This document shows positions 35,509 to 44,585 of a stretch of 64,000 bases of DNA, in pieces. The stretch spans positions 27,914,582 to 27,978,581 of the forward strand of contig OX467092.1 of the NCBI GenBank assembly GCA_950106755.1, written 5' to 3'. A program made the position numbers and the translations under genes. The notes under the pieces are model-generated. The model did no database searches and had not been told where the DNA came from. It saw only the letters and a program-made list of their open reading frames with translations. Numbering within the stretch: the first letter of the stretch is position 1; each line of letters starts with the position of its first letter. Source of the stretch: Climacium dendroides (lineage: Eukaryota > Streptophyta > Bryopsida > Hypnales > Climaciaceae).

Positions 35509-36408
35509 TTGTGAAATGTTTAATTTCCTATGTAGTCGTATTTTAATGGCACTCAAGATATAATTATGTAGTGTGGGCTTCATTTTTTTTTATAACTAGT
35601 AGTATTGTACGTGGCCCACCATGTCCATCATGACTTTTTTGTATTGCATATACATGTAGTGAAGAAAAACATGTTGCAAGTAATTATTTATTTATTTGAA
35701 TATATATATATATATATAATGTTTTTATCATAAAATTCATTTTCTTGGACTAAGTTTTATTGAAAATTTGAAATGTGCATGTTATGCCCAATTTTTAGTG
35801 AATTGTGTCGTTGATTGAGAATTTTGTTGTAGTACTTAACACTTGTTTTTTACTACTTTCGTAATCTAGTTATCCCTAGGATGGAATGCAACCAACTGAA
35901 CCAAGAGCCCAAAAGTTCGAAGTAAAGAAAGAACAAAGTAAAATTGACCACCCTAAAAGGCTAAAACCGCCCTGTCCGCACGACCGCCCGTCTGACCCGT
36001 CCGCCCGCCCGCCCGCCCCGTCCGCCCGCCCGCCCCTCCGTCCTACCGGCCGGCCGCCTTGACCGACCCGACCGACCATCCGTCCGCCGGGTTTTCTGAC
36101 CGTTGGCAACGGTTACTTCTAAGGCATACAGTAATTCAACAAATTAGGAGTATAAGAGCAAGGAAGAAGGCATTTACAAGCACTTTTGAGAAACTGAACG
36201 CTAAGATTTCCAAGGGCTAGGAGCTGCAATCTTTGTGTCCCTTGCTTGGTAATGCATAGTTCAGTGGACAAGGGGGCTTTGGTTTCCAAGGCTTTGCTTA
36301 CAGACTATATTTGATACATGTGACATGGTGATTTGAACCTAAATATTTGGAACTAAAGACAAGATTGGAACTTGAACTTGGACTTGAACTTGAACGGAGC
36401 TTTCCACA
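35509..36408. promoter_or_regulatory. hAT transposase upstream region with GGACGG cluster 5
   Basis: After the RING gene come AT-rich DNA and a TA microsatellite near 35,701-35,720. A compact CCGTCC/CCGCCCGTCC cluster lies at 35,968-36,085, about 320-440 bp before the transposase ATG, with GGACGG reading on the minus strand. A short run of GAACTTGGACTTGAACTTGA lies just before the start codon. Confidence 0.65.
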
Positions 36409-39400
36409 ATGAGTAAGGATTTTTCCGGTTGGTATGTTGTTCCATCAAGCGGTAAAGTGCAGTGCAAGGCATGTGACTTGGTGTTTGCAAATCGAAAGTG
36501 TCGCATGTTGAGCCACCTTGGATATGAAGGCAAAGACGGTGTTCGCGATAGGGGGGTAAGCATATGTCCAAAATTGACTTCGTCAATTCAAACTCTTTTT
36601 GCCGGTTGTAATGGGTTATTTCCACGAAGATCGGCCCTTGACAATGTAGATGGTGAAAACATAGGGAGGGTTGCAAGCAATGCCTCAAATGGAAGGGATT
36701 TTTCACGTTCAACACAAGAGGACTCGTGTGCAGCGCCGTCTGAAATTCATCGTGCGTCTTCAAGGGTACATCAAAGTGTGGAAACATCAAGTGAACAATG
36801 TCCAACTCCACCCTCTTCCATCAATCGGTCACGAAGACAAAGTCGGCTAGTAGATGGGTTTGAACAAGCTGATAGACGCAATTTGAATGTGTTGTGGGCC
36901 AATTTCTTCTATTCAACCAACATACCATTTGCGGTAGCTCGAAGTGAGGCCTTCAAAGAAGCAGTGAAGAAAACAGCTGAGTTTGGTAAGCCATACAGCC
37001 CACCATCGTACGACGCTCTACGAACCAAATTACTAGAAGAAGCAAAAGAAGATGTCAAGCTAAAGTTGCAGAAGAGGACCGAGGATAGTATTAGAAAGTT
37101 TGGAGCAACCTTGTCTATTGATGGATGGAGTTTGGTTACAAATCGGCCATTGGTGAATTGTATGCTTGTATCTTTTGCAAGGGAGCAATTTTTGGGATCG
37201 GTGGACACAAGTGGGTTCGTAAAAAACGCAGAGTACTTGGCCTCTATTTTGGACAAATTCATACAGGAGGTGGGTCCGCATAATGTGGTGCAAATAACAA
37301 CGGACAATGCTCCTGTAAACCCTCGAGCATGTAGAATCATAAAAGACAAATATCCTCACATTTCTTTTCAAGGTTGTATGGTGCGCGCCTTGAATTTGTT
37401 GCTAAAAGATTGGGGGAAGGAAACATGGGTGGCAGATGTCGTGGCCAAAGCTCGTATCGTTCTTATGTTTTTTAGAAAGTGGCACATGCCGCTTGCAATA
37501 TTTCGTTCATACAAAAAAGAGCACAACTTATTGATGCCAGGCGAAACAAGATTTCCTTCAAATTTCATTGCGCTTGAACGCTTGTTGAAAGTGAAGGGAG
37601 CACTTCAACAGAGTGTGACAGATCCGCGTTGGGAACAATATGTGAGGACGTTGGACGACAAGAAAAAGAAGAACCGTACAAAATCTCAGTGTACAAAGAA
37701 GATAATAAACAGTGAGCATTTCTGGAGGCGTTGCACGAATTTTGTGCAGTTGATGGGCGTTGTTGTGTATGGACTTTGTGATTTAGATGCAAAGACGCCA
37801 TGTTCAGGGAAAGTTTTGCATATTATGAAGAAGATACGGTCGCATGTGGGGGGGTTAGAAAATCCACCTTTTCTATTGAGCCCCGAATTTGCCAAACCAT
37901 TGAAGGAGGCGTTCAACGCTAGATGGAAAATGGTAGAGACCGATCTCCAATATGTAGGAGCTCTTTTGAATCCCTATCTTTTGCACGATAAAGAACTAAA
38001 CAATGATTCAGAGGCCACCGAGGCATGCAAGCGTGTTCTCATGCGAATATGTAAACCTACAGACTACGCGGACGTCGTCAAGGAATTCATGGCGTTTCGA
38101 CATAGGGAGCCTCCTTTCCACAACATTTTGGATCCAAGTGAACAAAAATTATCGGCACACGCTTGGTGGGATTTTGAAGGCGCATGTGGGAAGCTCATTG
38201 CTCCAATTGCAAGGAGAATATTGGGCCAACTGGTATCTTCATCTTCATGTGAACGGAATTGGAGTAGCTATTCTTTTGTTCACAACAAATCTCGGAATAA
38301 GTTGAGAACAAAGAGAGCTGCGGATTTGGTGTATGTGTACACTAATTCAAGAGTGTTGGCCGCATCCAAGGAGAGGGATGAGAAGAAGTGGTACCTTGAA
38401 AATGTAGATTCAGAAGAATCGGAGGGACCAAACAAAGATGACGAGAGCAGCGAAGATGAAGAAGAAGGTGTTCGTGTGGACGGGAATGAAGCACATGGAC
38501 AAGAAGCAAATTGGTACGACCCAATATTCAATGAAGAAGAAGATTTGGATGGCAACACATACAATTTTGGAAGTGAACCGTTTGGAAGAGTAAATATGGA
38601 TGATGATGACATGGGCAACAATGACCGAGACGAGTACGACTTTCCAATGGACGATAATGATTGTGGAAACGATGAAGGCGTACCTTCCATAGCAAGGTTT
38701 GTAAATGGAAATCGATTTCTAAGTAGTGACAAGGTCCTCAATCTAAACGAAGAGGACGCAAATGTCCAAGTCCTGACTTCTAATGGAACCATAGCATCCA
38801 ATGCTAGAACTTCCGAAATAGATGAAGTGATTGGAAGCGGTAGGTCTCCATCCATAGTGGTGGCCCAACTAGAAAAGAATGACAACGTTGAGGACCGCGA
38901 GCAAATGAATGTGGACAAGATAAGCGTGGAGTCTCTAGGAGGATTGGCAAGGAAAAGCAACGGGGAACCAAGTAGCCTAAACCATGAAGCGAGTGGGACA
39001 CAAGACAATGTATGTTCGTGTTTGATAGAATGTGGAAGTCCGAACTTGCTTCACAGTGGCCAAGGCACAAAGGAAAACATGACAAGTTTTGTACGTCCAC
39101 CGCGTAGCATTCCTCCAATAGGTGCACGCTCACTATTTAATAGTGTAAGCACTACTTTGGTGGGTTCAGGAAGTTCTCAACGTCCGACACGAGCTTTCAT
39201 CATTTCGAAAGAAATAGAACGTACCGAAAATCGAAGATTGCAGATTTCTTCATTCACCAATGACGAGGAAGATGAGACGTTGGCCTCAATGTTAAAGAAG
39301 CAAGGAAACCGCCTACCAGCATCTTCAACAAGGCTAGCGGACCCAACACTGGAATCTTCAAATGCTATAGAGGCATTCATTGAAGAAGGGAGAAAGGCAG

Positions 39401-39792
39401 GGATGACAATGATAATGGAAGAACCCTCTAAAGCAAAGAACAAACGAGTAATGGAGCCGTTTGCTATCTCTCCAGCGAAGAAAGTGAATGCAGGAAAACC
39501 CCCCCTTGATAAGCGTTTGTCTATTCCAGAACTTCCGTTGAGAAAAGGAAAAGCGGTTGATCGCCTCCGTAAACGTGTAGGGAAAACCTTGATGAAAGCA
39601 AAGAACGAGCAAATGATAGGCAAGCCTAAGAAAGCTCGTGTATCTTCAACAGTACAAGAGAAAAGAGAGGAAACTCAAACACTTTCATCAGACGATGAAG
39701 AGAACACCATGAGTGATGAAGATGATGGATTCCAATCAAGAGAGTACACTAGCGGGGCAGAGGTGAAAGGAGATAGTGATTACCACCCCTAG
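36409..39792 (+). CDS. hAT transposase (BED-like finger, DUF659, hATC), intact, 1,127 aa
   Basis: The frame is open from ATG 36,409 to TAG 39,790. The N-terminus carries a BED-like zinc finger (CKAC at 19-22, then CRMLSHLGYEG). DUF659 spans roughly 165-340: YSTNIPFAVARSEAFKEAV, LSIDGWSLVTNRPLVN and TTDNAP, giving candidate catalytic Asp238 and Asp299. The hATC dimerisation region has SSSSCERNWSSYSFVHNKSR, with candidate catalytic Glu615. The usual CxxH after the second Asp reads CMVRALNLLLKD, so the His is replaced by Arg. About 450 extra residues follow: a long acidic segment (665-760), then a basic end. Typical DUF659 transposases are shorter. It is the only long intact gene in the 17.6-kb element, so it is the likely mobilising enzyme. 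Confidence 0.92.
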   Translation: MSKDFSGWYVVPSSGKVQCKACDLVFANRKCRMLSHLGYEGKDGVRDRGVSICPKLTSSIQTLFAGCNGLFPRRSALDNVDGENIGRVASNASNGRDFSRSTQEDSCAAPSEIHRASSRVHQSVETSSEQCPTPPSSINRSRRQSRLVDGFEQADRRNLNVLWANFFYSTNIPFAVARSEAFKEAVKKTAEFGKPYSPPSYDALRTKLLEEAKEDVKLKLQKRTEDSIRKFGATLSIDGWSLVTNRPLVNCMLVSFAREQFLGSVDTSGFVKNAEYLASILDKFIQEVGPHNVVQITTDNAPVNPRACRIIKDKYPHISFQGCMVRALNLLLKDWGKETWVADVVAKARIVLMFFRKWHMPLAIFRSYKKEHNLLMPGETRFPSNFIALERLLKVKGALQQSVTDPRWEQYVRTLDDKKKKNRTKSQCTKKIINSEHFWRRCTNFVQLMGVVVYGLCDLDAKTPCSGKVLHIMKKIRSHVGGLENPPFLLSPEFAKPLKEAFNARWKMVETDLQYVGALLNPYLLHDKELNNDSEATEACKRVLMRICKPTDYADVVKEFMAFRHREPPFHNILDPSEQKLSAHAWWDFEGACGKLIAPIARRILGQLVSSSSCERNWSSYSFVHNKSRNKLRTKRAADLVYVYTNSRVLAASKERDEKKWYLENVDSEESEGPNKDDESSEDEEEGVRVDGNEAHGQEANWYDPIFNEEEDLDGNTYNFGSEPFGRVNMDDDDMGNNDRDEYDFPMDDNDCGNDEGVPSIARFVNGNRFLSSDKVLNLNEEDANVQVLTSNGTIASNARTSEIDEVIGSGRSPSIVVAQLEKNDNVEDREQMNVDKISVESLGGLARKSNGEPSSLNHEASGTQDNVCSCLIECGSPNLLHSGQGTKENMTSFVRPPRSIPPIGARSLFNSVSTTLVGSGSSQRPTRAFIISKEIERTENRRLQISSFTNDEEDETLASMLKKQGNRLPASSTRLADPTLESSNAIEAFIEEGRKAGMTMIMEEPSKAKNKRVMEPFAISPAKKVNAGKPPLDKRLSIPELPLRKGKAVDRLRKRVGKTLMKAKNEQMIGKPKKARVSSTVQEKREETQTLSSDDEENTMSDEDDGFQSREYTSGAEVKGDSDYHP

Positions 39793-40449
39793 GCATTCAA
39801 ATTTAGAAAGGATTTGAATGAAGAACATTTACAGAACTTGGTGCTCAAATGCTTACGATTTAGAGAGATGAATAGCTAAGATTTATTAGTTCTCGGAGCA
39901 TTTCATAGTAGTACAAGGTTGCCAAATTATCTTGAAAAAATTAATGAAACTATCATTTTTGGGGGATTTTGTCCCAAGTGATATTGAAGAAATCTTCATT
40001 GTGTTATTTTTTGTTCTCAATTTCAAGTGTGTAGCACGTAAAAATTTCTGAAGCGCCAAAACTCACAAATATGTAAGAAGAACCCTAAAACAAACTGAAA
40101 ATCATGCAAAATTGCAAAATACAAAGTTACAAACCCTCACTCTCTCAGTCGGTCACTCCCAGACTCCCTAAACCCCTTGGCCCTTGAACCGTTCGCGCGT
40201 CCGCCTGTCTGCCAATCCGTCCGCTCTCCCGTCCGCTCGTCCGCCCATTCGCCACTCTGTCCGCTCGCCCATCCGCCCATCCGTCCGCCCGTCTGCTGGC
40301 CCATCTGCCCGTCCGCCAAGAAAAACGGCTGTCTGTCCGCCCGCCCGCCCACAGGACGGCGACCGAGGACCGTCCGTCTGCGTTCGTAGGGTCCGGACGT
40401 CCGATTTTGGACGCAATTTCGCCGCGGACGCACGTCCACGACAACCCTG
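39793..40449 (-). repeat. hAT right end with GGACGG cluster 6
   Basis: AT-rich 3' flank to about 40,140, then CCGTCC/CGTCCGCC units from about 40,195 to 40,440, up to the terminus AACCCTG at 40,443-40,449. The motif reads GGACGG on the minus strand and so points inward, mirroring the left end. Confidence 0.88.
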
Positions 40450-40457
40450 AGCACAGC
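40450..40457 (+). repeat. hAT target-site duplication, right copy
   Basis: AGCACAGC, identical to 22,869-22,876, directly abuts the right hAT terminus. Reading through the joined flanks keeps one codon frame in the TnpA-like gene (CAC AGC then GAT GCT). Confidence 0.93.
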
Positions 40458-40941
40458 GATGCTTCAGTAGACATTGGAAAGGACGCGGAGAAGTCCTCCA
40501 CAAACCCGTATGCCATTTCCGTGGATGAAGTTCCCCCCGCCGAAGTGCAGACGTCTGCTCTTGCAGCACAAACCGGTAGAGTTCAAGAGGTATTTTACAC
40601 ACCCTAAACCGTATGACAAGAGGTCATTGGATGTCATTCATGTTTTTTTCCTCATAAGAATTAGGCTTTGTGTCCTTGCATCCACATGTAGCCCAAAATG
40701 CGACGAGTCCACATTCTCTAAAGTGTTTTATATTATCGCTTTGTTCTAGGTGGCAAATATGCAATCCTCCGAGTCGTCTACCCGTTCCAATCGGGTCACA
40801 AGGACTGTACCAAGTGCAAAGCCGTCCAAGTTTGTGGCCCCAACAAAGCCCTTGAAGGCAACTGCACCGAAGTCTTTGAAGGCAAGCCCTTCTACGGTGG
40901 CAAATCCCCCTAAGAAGGGAGAGGCACTACACAAGAAATGA
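40458..40941 (+). pseudogene. CACTA TnpA-like protein, part right of the hAT
   Basis: The interrupted exon resumes as DASVDIGKDAEKSSTNP and continues to VEFKR/GRVQE, next to a GTATTT donor near 40,591. A last exon opens after TTGTTCTAG at 40,750 and runs to TGA at 40,939-40,941. It encodes 63 residues rich in Ser, Lys, Pro and Ala (KPLKATAPKSLKASPSTVA), a basic tail suited to nucleic-acid contact. The hAT insertion and upstream stops make the gene non-functional. Confidence 0.55.
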
Positions 40942-41047
40942 ACACACGGTGAGATTCTTACCAATCTTGAAGTTTGTATTGAAATTATGCCGTTCTCGGA
41001 CGTGGACAGTGGTTCCAAGAACATGGAGTCGTTGATACCTGTGTCAA

Positions 41048-41287
41048 ATGGAATGCAGACCGTGTTGTAGAGGACGTCCTGAGAGACAGGAGGACATTAG
41101 CCCCAGCAATGGGACGTTGTTGCAGACATTCGCGTGTTTGGAAAGTAGCGGACGGGAAAAGAAACTGAAGAGGTTGCTTTCATACAAAATTCTCTTATAT
41201 GTGTTTTGCTTTGTGTTGATTTCTTTATTCGGCTTAGTCTTCATTTTCAGCTTTGGCTTTGTGTTCTACCGTGATCCTCCTTTGTGA
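41048..41287 (+). CDS. Small ORF with C-terminal membrane helix, uncertain
   Basis: An ATG-started frame of 79 codons has a Cys/Arg-rich start (MECRPCCRGRPERQED), a Lys/Arg patch (REKKLKRLL) and then about 28 hydrophobic residues (ILLYVFCFVLISLFGLVFIF), ending YRDPPL. The pattern would suit a tail-anchored protein. It lies in the CACTA element just after the TnpA-like 3' exon and could be another exon of it, or a chance frame in T-rich DNA. Confidence 0.3.
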   Translation: MECRPCCRGRPERQEDISPSNGTLLQTFACLESSGREKKLKRLLSYKILLYVFCFVLISLFGLVFIFSFGFVFYRDPPL

Positions 41288-42330
41288 GACATGGTTGTTT
41301 TTTGTATTAGATTTTCTATTCTATAAATATGGACATACTCCTATTTCAAGTCATTGTCAATTTGTGGATGTTGTTGATGTCTGAAGCAGCATCCCGTGTC
41401 CCGCCAACCAATGAATTGTGACGTCAAAATGTCCAATACAATACATTCATTAAGCATGACGTGTCTCGTAGCACACATCCGCTCAGACATCTTCATGTCC
41501 AATTCAATGCAAATACAAAGTATCGAAGTGTCCCAGACAACAAATCCATCGGACATCATAATGTCTAATGCAATGCACACAAAAAACATCAAAATGTCCA
41601 ACACAATGTACACAGAAAACATCGGAATGTCTAATAAAATGCATCCGCGAAAACAGTGGAATGTCCAACAAAATGCATACATGCGTTGCAGAAGACTTAG
41701 ATCTTCTAACGGGACGTTACCGCTGACATCCTACAATGCATCCATCCATCTGCTACCCTACCATATAGGTGCGCTGCCTCGTGCAAGTAGACATCTCCTA
41801 TGATAGTGACTGCTTTGAGAAGCACGCATGTGCAAATTCCACACGTCAGGATGGACATCTCATTCAACATACAAATGTTTCATTTGACATCATAAAAGCC
41901 ATGCGGATGTCCACAGCGATGTCTCAGGAGACATCTGGAATTGCTAGGAAGACCAAACAAGTGGTCCCAAAAATGCCATGTCAGCATCTGCGGATGCCAC
42001 GTCAGCCGATCCCGTCAGCTCTGACGTGGCATGCCACGTCAGATACACGTCAGACGCCACATCATAGACGGGCAATGGATGAAAAAAATGACACTCTGGC
42101 TTTCCCGCGCCTATGTGGTAGCCACATGTCAACTTCCTAAGCCCCCCGTTGACCAAAGTTTTTTTTGGCATCACAATGTCCAGCCTGAAAATCTGTGTGG
42201 ACATAGCATGAAAAATGCATGTCCACGGCAGCGTGGTCTAATTGGATGTCCACCCTGATGTAGACACGTCAAGCGCGATGTCCGGATGTCAAAATTGCGA
42301 TGTCTCGGCAAATGCAATTTTCTTATAGTG
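41288..42330. repeat. CACTA right subterminal region
   Basis: GACATC, GATGTCC and AATGTCCAA motifs recur from 41,380 to the terminus at 42,330. The 20-bp palindrome sits at 42,022-42,041 within a run of CCACGTCAG/TGACGTGG units, mirroring the left end. Short open frames here carry no domain. Confidence 0.75.
42022..42041. promoter_or_regulatory. 20-bp palindrome, right copy
   Basis: TGACGTGGCATGCCACGTCA, identical to 13,074-13,093, lies 289 bp inside the right CACTA terminus. Confidence 0.7.
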
Positions 42331-43735
42331 TTTTTCGGATTTTGAATCCTAGTCACCACTTTTTTAGTGTTTTGAGACCCTAGCCATTATTTTTTTAGGG
42401 TTTTAGAACCCTAGCCGTCACTTTTTAGGGTTTTGAAACCCTAGCCGCCACTTTTTAGGGTTTTGAAACCCTAGCCGCCACTTTTTAGGGTTTTGAAACC
42501 CTAGCCATCACTTCTTGTGGTTCTTCTTCCTTACCTTCTATTGTCTCTTAGCTCTCATTTGTTGTTGCTTTATGTTGCATCTCAACTCTTGTTTCTTGTT
42601 ATTCTTTACTTCATGTTTCTTGCTTCTTATTGTTGCATCTAAATTCTTTTTTTCTCTTGCATTTCAACTCTTTTTTTTTTTTAGTTCTTGTTTTGTAGGT
42701 CTTGCTTCTTATTTCTTCTTGTTGCATCTACACTCTCATTTCTTGTTGTTTCTTGTTATGTCTTAGTTGGTGCTTCTTATTTTCTCTTGTGTCTTAATTG
42801 TTACTTCATGTTGTGTCTTAGTTGTTGTTTCTTATTTTGTGTTTCTTCTTACGTTTTAGTTGTTGTTTCTTGTTTCTTGTTGTGTCTTAGTTATTGCTTA
42901 GTTGTTTCTTGTTGTGTCTTAGTTATTGCTTCTTGTTTCTTGTTGTATTTTAGTTGTTTCTTAGTTGTTTCTTGTTGTGTCTTAATTGTTGTTTAGTTGT
43001 TTCTTGTCGTGTCTTAGTTGTTGCTTCTTGTTTCTTGTTGTATCTTAGTTGTTGTTTCTTATTTTGTATTTCTTCTTACGTTTTAGTTATTGTTTCTTAT
43101 TTCTTGTTGTGTCTTAGTTGTTGCTTAGTTGTTTCTTATTGTGTCTTAGTTGTTGCTTCTTGTTTCTTGTTGTGTCTTAGTTGTTGCTTAGTTGTTGCTT
43201 CTTATTTCTTATTGCATCTTAACTTTTACTTCTTGTTATTTCTTAATACTTATATTTTTTTTCTTGTTTCCTCCATTATCAATCTTATTCTTCCTATCCT
43301 AAACTTAAGCTACATATTTTGTGTTATAAGCCTTTGAAGGTTGAATTTTGTTGTTCAATCACTAAAAATTAACCTCTCATTTCTTTAATTGTATATACAG
43401 GCACCAAAAGTTGAAACAAAGACATTGGAGGCTAGTTACAACCCAATGAAGCCATCTTCACATTATTGTAAGGATTGTAGGCCTTATTGGATTGTGTGAA
43501 TGATTCATTATGATATATATATTTTGTATTAGTGACTAATAAATGTCAATGAAGATAGTTGTATTTGTTCTTGCATTCTCCTTCTTTAATATGATTATCT
43601 CTCATACATTTCTAAAATCATATATTATATATTCATTTTTAATTGCATGAGGCTTTTTATTCAATTGTCAAATCATCTTGATGTATGATAGTTATATATC
43701 ATATCCACTTTAAATGCATTAAAAATGTGATTGTA
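42331..43735. repeat. Tandem and T-rich simple repeats
   Basis: A 30-bp unit ACTTTTTAGGGTTTTGAAAC followed by CCTAGCCGCC repeats about six times at 42,355-42,510. From about 42,515 to 43,340 the plus strand is a degenerate array of CTTGTTTCTTGTTGTGTCTT-like units, which gives false Cys/Leu/Ser-rich frames. After a TATATACAG acceptor-like site at 43,400 a short frame ends DCRPYWIV then TGA (43,497). It might be a terminal exon, but nothing upstream supports it. Confidence 0.6.
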
Positions 43736-44585
43736 GTTAGTAATATGACTGAGAGAGTCGTATTCTACATCATTCAAAAATATGACTTATTAGAATCATT
43801 TTTCAGATTAACAAGAATATGACTCACTGTAGTTATATTCCACATTATTGCAAAATATGACTTACTCTAGTTATATTTCATGTAACCAAAAAATATGACT
43901 CATTGCAGTCATATTCCATGTTACTATAAATATGACTGACCGCAGTTATATTTCATATCACTACAAAAAATGACTTACCGCAGTCATATTTCACATCACT
44001 GCAAAATATGACTCACTACAGTCATATTCCACGTTACTGCAAAATATGACTCACCGCAAACATATTCCACATTACTGCAAAATATGACTTACTGCAGTCA
44101 TATTCCACATCATTGCAAAATATGACTCATCGCAGTCATATTCCATGTTACTGCAAAATATGACTCACCACAGTCATATTCCACGTCATCAAAAAATATG
44201 ACTCACCACAGTCATATTCCACATCATCAAAAAATATGACTCATCGGAGTCATATTCCACGTCATCAAAAAATATAACTCGACACAGTCGTATTTCACAT
44301 AGGATTTTTTTATTTGCCCGGGCAACCCAAGAAAAAGTCAAAAAACCCCTAAGATAGTCAAAGTATACGTCTAGTTGGCATACTATGGCTAAAAATGGGT
44401 ATTTATACCCCTCAACCCATATGACTGCCAATATGACTGATGTCTGAAGCGACTGCTTCTAAACGACTGGAGTCAGTCATATCCCGAGTCATCTACAGTG
44501 ATTTCTGCATGAGTCATATTTTTTGATTTTACGACTCACTGCAGTCATATTTTGCAGTCATAAAACACTGCCATTGTTGTAGTAT
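43735..44585. repeat. 38-bp palindromic minisatellite (ATATGACT...AGTCATAT)
   Basis: A unit of about 38 bp, typified by AATATGACTCACTGCAGTCA followed by TATTCCACATCACTGCAA, repeats about 15 times to 44,300 and again, degenerate, at 44,400-44,570. Each unit has ATATGACT and its complement AGTCATAT about ten bases apart, so each can form a hairpin. The array ends near CATTGTTGTAGTA, which resembles a CACTA terminus with one change. It may be the subterminal zone of a decayed CACTA element. Confidence 0.75.

Larger units (their letters stand above)
22877..40449 (+). mobile_element. 17.6-kb hAT transposon with cargo genes
   Basis: The element is 17,573 bp and runs from CAGGGTT (22,877) to AACCCTG (40,449). 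The left end reads CAGGGTTACATGGACGT and the complement of the right end CAGGGTTGTCGTGGACGT, that is seven exact terminal bases and then, after a small gap, TGGACGT. It is bounded by the exact 8-bp duplication AGCACAGC. Inside are an intact hAT transposase (plus), a kinase-like gene (minus), two paralogous unknown genes (one minus, one plus with RING) and six GGACGG-rich clusters. Autonomous plant hATs are usually a few kb, so this one is unusually large. All coding sequence lies between its own ends, and the transposase is uninterrupted, pointing to a fairly recent arrival in the CACTA element. Confidence 0.92.
12576..42330. mobile_element. CACTA (En/Spm-like) DNA transposon, 29.8 kb including a nested hAT
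   Basis: The left end is CACTATAAGAAAAT (12,576-12,589) and the right end is its exact complement ATTTTCTTATAGTG (42,317-42,330). Removing the nested hAT and one copy of its duplication leaves about 12.2 kb, a normal size for an autonomous CACTA element. The element has TNP2 on the minus strand (18.3-13.8 kb) and a TnpA-like gene on the plus strand (21.9-40.9 kb, split by the hAT). Its own DNA is dense in GGACATC/GATGTCC motifs, and both subterminal regions carry the same 20-bp palindrome. The flanking triplets differ (GAA on the left, TTT on the right), so the expected 3-bp target duplication is not seen. Either it has mutated or the two ends come from recombined copies. Confidence 0.85.

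Noticed and set aside
42515..43337. Cys/Leu/Ser-rich frames that look like membrane proteins
   Set aside because: They translate a degenerate CTTGTTTCTTGTTGTGTCTT simple repeat.
43735..44585. CRISPR-like spacing of a 38-bp repeat
   Set aside because: Units are directly adjacent and degenerate with no unique spacers, and the context is a plant nuclear genome.
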